Part shown: positions 29,702-35,569 of the stretch, piece after piece | Numbering within the stretch: position 1 is the stretch's first letter | How the letters are laid out: every line of letters starts with the position of its first letter | Assembly: GCA_002413785.1 (NCBI GenBank) | Contig: DHXR01000045.1 | Span: 49,002 to 84,570 of the forward strand | From: Mucilaginibacter sp. UBA5151 | Lineage (GTDB): Bacteria; Bacteroidota; Bacteroidia; Sphingobacteriales; Sphingobacteriaceae | Length of the DNA stretch: 35,569 nt | Direction of reading: 5' to 3' | Notes under the pieces: generated by a model | Seen by the model: only the letters and a program-made list of their open reading frames with translations | Databases searched by the model: none | Told to the model about the DNA's origin: nothing | Translations under genes and position numbers: made by a program

Positions 29702-30218
29702 TTTATCAGATTTTAATGTGAATTTATAAATTCTTTAATTAGTTAGCTATGATGGTATCCTTAAACACTCATTCCCTCGCTTTCAGCCATTTCTTTACTG
29801 CCCTCTGCAAACACACTTGCGGTTGAAAACAGAAGAACTAGAAAAAATGGCATTTTATCAAGGGCCCTGTAATTAAGGATAACTTCGTATAAACTGAAAC
29901 AGGGGAAATATAAATAGTTGAACAGGCCCGTTTCATCATTCAATATGGTTTAAGGGTGATTTAAAAAAAAAATGATACGCATAGATGAAGATACACCAAT
30001 TAATTGACAGCGGATAATTGAACGGGAAGATAAGATATATCTGAAACTTTTCGAGTGCTTACTTCGTTTAAATGTTATAAAAAAATAGCCTGAAAACCGG
30101 CGTTCGGCATTTACCCAAAAGCAACCTGGCTTAACAAATAATTTACTTAATTTGCCAATTATTATTAAGCCAACGTTTCGCTGAACAAATACCCGGGCTT
30201 GGGATAGGAATTTATTAA
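29702..30218. other. 517-base AT-rich intergenic region
   Basis: No convincing gene. A minus-strand frame at 29761-29853 would encode a 30-residue peptide with a signal-peptide-like start (FFLVLLFSTASVFA), but support is too weak to call it. The region contains the promoters of the H1-like gene (minus strand) and of the acyltransferase operon (plus strand). Confidence 0.4.
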
Positions 30219-31028
30219 ATGGAGAATGGTTTAAATAAAGAAAAACCCGAAGTAAGGCTCAGGGCATTCAGAGCAATTGACGACCCGGAAACCTGCGAAC
30301 TATTTATTCAGGGCCATATTCACGTATTAACGAGTATTGGGGTTACAAAAGTTACATCCTCTAAAAATGAATGGACAAAAAACCCTGCTGCTTTTGTAAT
30401 GGTTGTAGAGTCACTGGACCGAAAAAAAGTATTTGGAGGTGCAAGGGTACATGTTGCCGGAGGATCTCAGCCATTACCCATTGAGCAGGCCACGAGTGCC
30501 ATGGATCCTGGGATTTTTGACCTGGTTTGGCATTTTGCGCAACAAGGTACAGGCGAATTATGCGGTTTATGGAACTCACGCGAAATTGCAGGATATGGAA
30601 TTGGAAGTATATTTTTAATTCGTACAGCTGTTGCTATCTCTTATCAGATTGGGATACAATCACTTTTTGCATTGTGTGCGCCCTATACCATACCGCCCGG
30701 AGAAGCTGTTGGGATGGAAATAGAAAAAAGTATTGGTAACGATGGAACATTTTACTACCCTAAATTGGATCTTGTTGCTACAACTATGCTACTGAAGGAT
30801 GTGCCAATCTTAAGCAAAGCATTTGAAGAAGATAAAAATGCGATTCTAAAGATCCGTGAAAACTTAAATATAACCCGGGTTGAAGTGTTAAGAAAAAAAG
30901 AAATAACTATTCATTATGCAATTCAAATTCCAAATCTTGATCAATGGGACCTGAAAGCAACCATTATACAAGCGAAAAAATCCTTTTTAAAATCAAAAAT
31001 AAATGATTCTGTTCCCGAAATTATTTAG
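30219..31028 (+). CDS. GNAT/LuxI-like acyltransferase-type protein (first gene of a three-gene operon)
   Basis: This 269-residue soluble protein has the layout of autoinducer-synthase-like GNAT proteins. A strand FVMVVESLDRKKVFGGARVH (about 59-78) is followed by a variable loop with LPIEQ. Then comes GELCGLWNSREIAGYGIGSIFL (about 112-133), where LuxI-like enzymes carry the substrate-facing Glu/Arg strand, and then RTAVAISYQIGIQSLFALCA, like the helix and strand after it. The C-terminal 70 residues are extra. I see no close match to a characterised enzyme, so the acyl or amino donor is unknown. It is followed after 52 bases by an E1-nitroreductase fusion and then by a sensor kinase. That context suggests biosynthesis of a small product. 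Fold call is moderate. Confidence 0.5.
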   Translation: MENGLNKEKPEVRLRAFRAIDDPETCELFIQGHIHVLTSIGVTKVTSSKNEWTKNPAAFVMVVESLDRKKVFGGARVHVAGGSQPLPIEQATSAMDPGIFDLVWHFAQQGTGELCGLWNSREIAGYGIGSIFLIRTAVAISYQIGIQSLFALCAPYTIPPGEAVGMEIEKSIGNDGTFYYPKLDLVATTMLLKDVPILSKAFEEDKNAILKIRENLNITRVEVLRKKEITIHYAIQIPNLDQWDLKATIIQAKKSFLKSKINDSVPEII

Positions 31029-31080
31029 TCTTATAATTACTTATTCCACAAAAATTCATTTTCCAATAATTTAATTACTT

Positions 31081-33396
31081 ATGCCCAAAGATAACATGTA
31101 CCAATTGCCAATCAGTATGGAAAGCAAGCTTGTTTATATTCCGGAGTTTTTCAGGTTGAATATCCCCGAAGAAAAAAAGGCTTTTAACACTTTGCTGTCC
31201 GAAAAAAAAGTTTCGTTTATTTACGATGAGATTTACGGACAGTTGCAGGAGCTTATTAAAAGTCAAAACCCGTCGGCGAAAATAAAGAGTGATGAATACG
31301 AAACCCGCATCACCAGGCATTTAAAGGGAAGCACTATAGAAGAATATGGCGTATGGGTTTACTACCCCTGGAGCCAGCGCCTTGTCCATTTACTGGATGA
31401 AGATGAATTTGTTGAAGTACGTACCAACAGGAACCAGCTGAAGATAACAAAGCAGGAGCAACAGTTGTTAAAGGAGAAAAAAATTGGCATTGTGGGTTTA
31501 TCAGTAGGCCAGTCTATTGCTTTAACTGTTGCTATGGAACGAATATGCGGCGAATTAAGATTGGCTGATTTTGACACTGCTGAGTTGAGCAACCTTAACA
31601 GGCTGCGTACAGGTTTGCATAATATGGGCATTAATAAAACAATTATAGCCGCCAGGGAAATTCTGGAGATTGATCCTTTTATTAAAGTTAAGCTGTTTCA
31701 TGAGGGTTTGCACAAACAAAACATGGATGAATTTTTCAATGAAGGGGGAAGATTAGACCTGTTTATTGAAGTTTGTGATGGAATGGACATCAAAATAGAA
31801 AGCCGTTTTAAGGCGCGGGAGTTAAAAATACCCGTTATTATGGATACCAATGACCGTGGCATGCTGGATGTTGAACGGTTTGATCTTGAACCAGACAGGC
31901 CCGTATTGCATGGGCTGGCCGAAGGCCTTGACCCAAGCAATATTAAAGACTTATCAAACGAAGATAAAATACCTTATATACTTAAAATGGTTGGTGCGGA
32001 AACTATCTCCACACGGCTTAAAGCCTCTATGATGGAGGTTGAACAATCTATTAATACTTGGCCCCAGCTTGCATCATCAGTAGCGTTAGGGGGCGCGCTT
32101 ACCACCGATGTTTGCCGGCGCATCCTGCTTGATCAATTCCATGAATCGGGAAGGTATTATGTTGATATGGATGAACTGGTGAAGGATAAAGAAATTAAAG
32201 CTGACAAACAAATCCCCGTATCTTACATTGCCCCGCCTGAATTAACCAGGGATGAAATGCTGCAATTAGTTGATAATTTTAAACCAAAAGCAGATAGCAT
32301 TACTTTAACTAAAGATACGGCAACTGCAATAGTTGAAGCCGGTATTTTAGCGCCATCCGGCGGCAATGTACAACCCTGGAAATTTATATATACTGAAAAA
32401 GGGTTGTTTGTATTTCATGATGCTCATTTTTCGCATTCCCTGCTTGATTTTAATCACCTTGGTTCATACGTTGGGATAGGTGCGGCCATTGAAAATATAA
32501 GTATTAAAGCTTCGGCATTGGGTTTTAACATTACCTGCGATAGTTTCCCCGTTAAGGACAACAAAAAATTAGTTGCTCATATAGCATTTAAAAAAGCCGG
32601 AAATTCAGCAATTAATCAATATCTGGAACCAGGGATCAGCATAAGGGTTACTAACAGGGATTTGACTGTTAAGGAGCCTTTATCAAAAGATTTTTACGAT
32701 CATCTCAAGTCTTCCATTAATTCGTATGAAGGTGCAGAACTGCATATTTTTGATGACGAATTATTGATGAAGGATTTGGGTAAGTTACTGGCAACAGCAG
32801 AAATGTTAAGAATTTTACATCCGAGAGGACATTATGATACTTTTACGGATGAATTAAGGTGGACACAGGAAGAAATACATCAAAAAAGAGATGGATTTGA
32901 TGTAAATACTTTAGGGGCTACAGCAGCTGAACTTGCTGCGTTAAAAATGGCAGCTGACGATAAAGCCATAGCCTTTTTAAGACAAATTAAAGGCGGTACA
33001 GCATTTACCCAAATGGCAAACAAAGCAGTAGCGTGCTCATCGGCCCTGGGCATTGTCACTATGCCGGAATATTCAGAAATGGATTTTCTGGAAGGCGGAC
33101 GGGCGATAGAGCGAATTTGGATAGAAGCGAATTTAGCCAAGGTATCGTTTCAGCCAATTGCACAAATGGTATTTATGCTGGCGAGGTTAGTACATGGGGC
33201 CACTGAAGAAATAGACGATTACTACAACGGGGAGGTTAGAAAAATAGGAGAGAAATTTTACAGCTTATTACCACAAATGGCAAATAAACAACCTGTTTTT
33301 ATATTCAGGCTGTCTAAAGGCGGAGAACCTAAAATAAGATCATTACGCAGATCTACCGGGTCAGCTTTTATTTATTTACCGGATACGCTAAACTAA
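31081..33396 (+). CDS. E1-like (ThiF) adenylating domain fused to nitroreductase (Rv1355c-like)
   Basis: A 771-residue two-enzyme fusion. Residues 1-125 are a family-specific N-terminal region. Residues 130-360 are an E1/ThiF-type Rossmann domain: KKIGIVGLSVGQS (nucleotide loop, Gly136-Gly143), LADFDTAELSNLNR (Asp163, Asp165, Arg174), Lys186 in INKTI and VCDGMD (231-236). No zinc CxxC pair is seen. Such domains adenylate a C-terminal carboxylate. Residues 405-745 form a flavin nitroreductase domain with APSGGNVQPWKF (424-435) and a YVGIGAAIENISIKA helix. The architecture matches Rv1355c-family proteins, some named moeY without proof of a molybdopterin role. No ubiquitin-like, E2 or JAB gene is nearby. 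The product could be an activated and redox-modified peptide or amino acid. Confidence 0.82.
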   Translation: MPKDNMYQLPISMESKLVYIPEFFRLNIPEEKKAFNTLLSEKKVSFIYDEIYGQLQELIKSQNPSAKIKSDEYETRITRHLKGSTIEEYGVWVYYPWSQRLVHLLDEDEFVEVRTNRNQLKITKQEQQLLKEKKIGIVGLSVGQSIALTVAMERICGELRLADFDTAELSNLNRLRTGLHNMGINKTIIAAREILEIDPFIKVKLFHEGLHKQNMDEFFNEGGRLDLFIEVCDGMDIKIESRFKARELKIPVIMDTNDRGMLDVERFDLEPDRPVLHGLAEGLDPSNIKDLSNEDKIPYILKMVGAETISTRLKASMMEVEQSINTWPQLASSVALGGALTTDVCRRILLDQFHESGRYYVDMDELVKDKEIKADKQIPVSYIAPPELTRDEMLQLVDNFKPKADSITLTKDTATAIVEAGILAPSGGNVQPWKFIYTEKGLFVFHDAHFSHSLLDFNHLGSYVGIGAAIENISIKASALGFNITCDSFPVKDNKKLVAHIAFKKAGNSAINQYLEPGISIRVTNRDLTVKEPLSKDFYDHLKSSINSYEGAELHIFDDELLMKDLGKLLATAEMLRILHPRGHYDTFTDELRWTQEEIHQKRDGFDVNTLGATAAELAALKMAADDKAIAFLRQIKGGTAFTQMANKAVACSSALGIVTMPEYSEMDFLEGGRAIERIWIEANLAKVSFQPIAQMVFMLARLVHGATEEIDDYYNGEVRKIGEKFYSLLPQMANKQPVFIFRLSKGGEPKIRSLRRSTGSAFIYLPDTLN

Positions 33397-33439
33397 ATTT
33401 AATTCTTATTACAGGCTCACTAAAACAGCGGTTCAGCAG

Positions 33440-35554
33440 ATGAATGTATTTACCATTTGTAAGAAATTTTTCCCGGCAGTTTCTTTAATATGCCTTTTTG
33501 CTTTAAATGCAAGGGCGCAGGTGATCTTTGATGGCAATAAGAATATAATAACTATTGGTAATGCTATCGGATATTATATTGATTCATCTTCTTCCCAAAA
33601 TATACAAAGCATACAGCAACAAAAACATTTTGTAAAAAACACAGCAAATGTTCCCGACTTTGGCTTGCTTAAAGTTCCAATCTGGTTAAAAATAAGTATA
33701 AACAATAAAAGTACGGCCCAAAACCTAATGATCAAATTTGATCAGTCACTTTTACTAAGCATCGAGTTTTATTATTATGACCATGGTAAATATACAGTTA
33801 ACCAGGCTGGTGAATTGTATCCCTTTAATTCAAGGACAATTAATTATCACAAGTTCGTTTATGACCTTAAGATCCCTCCTGATTCTACAGTTACTTACTA
33901 TGCCCGCATAAAATCAAGTCATGAAATGCAGATGCCTGTTTTTTTAGGAAAGAAAGATAGTATTGAAGATGATAAGCTTGCTAAAAATATTTTATTTGGA
34001 GTCTTTTTCGGGATAATTTTAGTGATGTTCTTTTACAATCTGTTTATTTATTTCGTTGTAAAAGACACTATTTATCTATATTATGTCGTTTACATTTTTG
34101 TTGTGGGCCTTGTACAGGCAACCATTGAAGGTTACTGTTTTCAATATTTATGGCCAAATAATAGTTTTTTGGCTACAAGGTCATTCTTTCTGTTAACCGC
34201 ATTTGTAAATATCAGCGGTTTAGAATTTGTCCGCAAATTTCTTCATACAAAGGATTTCATTCCCCGGCTTGATAAAATTTCCTATGCCCTATACATCGTA
34301 TATGCTATTGACATTGTATTAACCTTAAGAGGTGATCTTTATATATCCTATCAAATTCTTCAGGCATTTGCCGGTTTGGTGTCTGTATATATATTAACTA
34401 TTTCTGTTACTATTGCCAGGCGCGGGTACAGGCCGGCAAAATTTTTTATTATTGCCTGGATACCTTTAATAGCAGGAATTATTATCTGGATACTTAAAGA
34501 TATCAATGTTTTTTCATATAATGTTTTTACCAACTACAGTATAACTTTGGGCTCTGCCATGGAAGTAATACTGCTTTCATTTGCGCTTGCCGATAAAATA
34601 AATATTTTTAAAGCGGAAAAGGAAAAATCGCAGGAAGAAACATTAAAAGTATTAAAAGAAAACGAAAGGATTATCCGGGAGCAAAATGTAGTTTTGGAGT
34701 TAAAGGTAAATGAACGCACTGTTGAATTAAGCGAATCAAACCAGGAACTGAATAAAACGCTTGACGATTTAAAACAAGCACAGGGACAGTTGGTTGAGGC
34801 TGAAAAAATGGCTTCGCTGGGCCAGTTAACGGCAGGCATAGCGCACGAAATTAATAATCCGATAAATTTTGTTACGTCGAACATCACCCCTTTAAACCGC
34901 GATATTAAATTGGTGCTTGAGGCCCTTTCAGTGATAGAGGATGTGGGGCTCTCAGATGCCCCGCAGGCCGACAAACAAAAAAAAATCAAAGAATATAAAG
35001 ACGAACTGGATTTTGATTACCTGACAATGGAGATCAAACATTTGATCAAAGGGATAAACGAAGGCGCAAACCGTACAGCGGAAATTGTTAAAGGCCTGAA
35101 AATATTTTCGCGGCTGGATGAAGACGACCTGAAAATGGCCGATCTGAATGAAGGCCTCGAATCAACCCTTGTTATTATAAACAACCAGCTCCAGAATAAA
35201 ATAAAAGTTATAAAACAATATGGCGACCTGCCCGTGGTGGAGTGCTATCCGGGGAAATTAAATCAGGTGTTTTTAAATATTATTTCGAACGCTATTTATG
35301 CGGTTCAAAAAAAATTCGGTGAAAATACCGGCGGAGAGATCATTATCAATACAAGTCACGATGAAAATAACGTTTATATAAAAATAAAAGATAACGGGAC
35401 TGGTATGGATACCCAAACACAAAAAAAGGTATTTGAGCCATTTTTCACCACAAAGGATGTGGGCGAAGGCACCGGGTTAGGCATGTCTATTGCCTATAAT
35501 ACTATCAAAAAGCATAACGGGCAAATAATAATAAACAGTATCTTAGCTCAATAG
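33440..35554 (+). CDS. 7TMR-DISM sensor histidine kinase
   Basis: A signal peptide (1-27, ends ARAQ) precedes an extracellular 7TMR-DISMED2-type beta domain (about 30-170, FGLLKVPIWLKISINNKSTA). Seven membrane helices follow at about 182-385, then a long coiled coil (390-455) and a kinase core with His469 in GQLTAGIAHEINNPINF. The ATPase motifs are NIISNAIYAVQKK, DNGTGMD and GEGTGLGMSIAY. It ends at IIINSILAQ, about ten residues earlier than most kinases, which finish with a GTxFxIxLP strand. The codons after the TAG read FVKV before a TGA at the last base of the window, so the 3' end may be eroded. It is the third gene of the operon, 43 bases after the fusion enzyme, and is a plausible sensor for its product. 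Confidence 0.87.
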   Translation: MNVFTICKKFFPAVSLICLFALNARAQVIFDGNKNIITIGNAIGYYIDSSSSQNIQSIQQQKHFVKNTANVPDFGLLKVPIWLKISINNKSTAQNLMIKFDQSLLLSIEFYYYDHGKYTVNQAGELYPFNSRTINYHKFVYDLKIPPDSTVTYYARIKSSHEMQMPVFLGKKDSIEDDKLAKNILFGVFFGIILVMFFYNLFIYFVVKDTIYLYYVVYIFVVGLVQATIEGYCFQYLWPNNSFLATRSFFLLTAFVNISGLEFVRKFLHTKDFIPRLDKISYALYIVYAIDIVLTLRGDLYISYQILQAFAGLVSVYILTISVTIARRGYRPAKFFIIAWIPLIAGIIIWILKDINVFSYNVFTNYSITLGSAMEVILLSFALADKINIFKAEKEKSQEETLKVLKENERIIREQNVVLELKVNERTVELSESNQELNKTLDDLKQAQGQLVEAEKMASLGQLTAGIAHEINNPINFVTSNITPLNRDIKLVLEALSVIEDVGLSDAPQADKQKKIKEYKDELDFDYLTMEIKHLIKGINEGANRTAEIVKGLKIFSRLDEDDLKMADLNEGLESTLVIINNQLQNKIKVIKQYGDLPVVECYPGKLNQVFLNIISNAIYAVQKKFGENTGGEIIINTSHDENNVYIKIKDNGTGMDTQTQKKVFEPFFTTKDVGEGTGLGMSIAYNTIKKHNGQIIINSILAQ

Positions 35555-35569
35555 TTCGTTAAAGTTTGA

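Noticed and set aside
29761..29943. 60-residue minus-strand frame with a signal-peptide-like middle (FFLVLLFSTASVFA)
   Set aside because: The first half is not protein-like and the remaining 30 residues have no support from codon use, terminator or context.
31081..33396. Naming the fusion protein moeY with a molybdopterin function
   Set aside because: The name is used for related proteins without functional proof, and no molybdopterin gene is nearby.

Overview
This window looks like chromosomal DNA from a member of the Bacteroidota, most likely family Sphingobacteriaceae (Mucilaginibacter or Pedobacter-like). This is inferred from a TonB-dependent receptor with an N-terminal carboxypeptidase-regulatory domain, TAnnTTTG-type -7 boxes, a PafA-type phosphatase, several Bacteroidota-type families (DUF6515, PepSY-like, DUF2911, 7TMR-DISM kinase, a small H1-like protein) and many long palindromic intergenic repeats. 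No tRNA, rRNA, CRISPR array or intact insertion sequence was seen.

Layout. 1-5.2 kb: housekeeping block on the plus strand with NrnA-type phosphoesterase, two tandem FKBP prolyl isomerases, TatD nuclease and type I L-asparaginase, followed by a 5'-truncated CatB-type acetyltransferase. 5.6-11.8 kb: a thiamin-linked region with a TPP riboswitch, a TonB-dependent receptor, a PafA-like phosphatase, a divergent ThiE-like protein and a divergent thiamin-pyrophosphokinase-like protein. The last two have lost some canonical catalytic residues. A palindromic repeat sits inside the riboswitch, and two related repeat elements bracket the ThiE-like gene. 12-16.4 kb: a Gly-rich DUF6515 protein, a PepSY-like periplasmic protein, a small hypothetical protein and a pair of overlapping DUF2157-type membrane proteins. 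16.4-18.2 kb: a repeat-rich stretch with a 42-bp-period palindromic array, a long inverted-repeat element, and a PIN-domain toxin-antitoxin pair enclosed by two ~130-bp direct repeats. 18.2-26 kb: DUF2911 protein, a cyclase-family gene fragment, a small membrane protein, Mfd, a DUF2752 protein, a TM2 protein, and Nif3-like plus zinc-ribbon proteins in a tight operon. 26-29.2 kb: a visibly AT-rich segment with gene remnants and a PAS histidine kinase/receiver pair. 29.5-35.6 kb: an H1-like small protein missed by simple ORF length filters, then a three-gene plus-strand operon.

The most interesting system candidate is that last operon: a LuxI/GNAT-like acyltransferase-type protein, a fusion of an E1-like (ThiF) adenylating domain to a nitroreductase domain (Rv1355c-like), and a 7TMR-DISM histidine kinase. 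An attractive but unproven reading is that the first two make or modify a small molecule or peptide and the third senses it. The second most interesting item is the TPP riboswitch, whose P2-P4 junction appears to have absorbed a complete 63-bp palindromic repeat. The third is the 42-bp-period array, whose palindromic units alternate between two variants.
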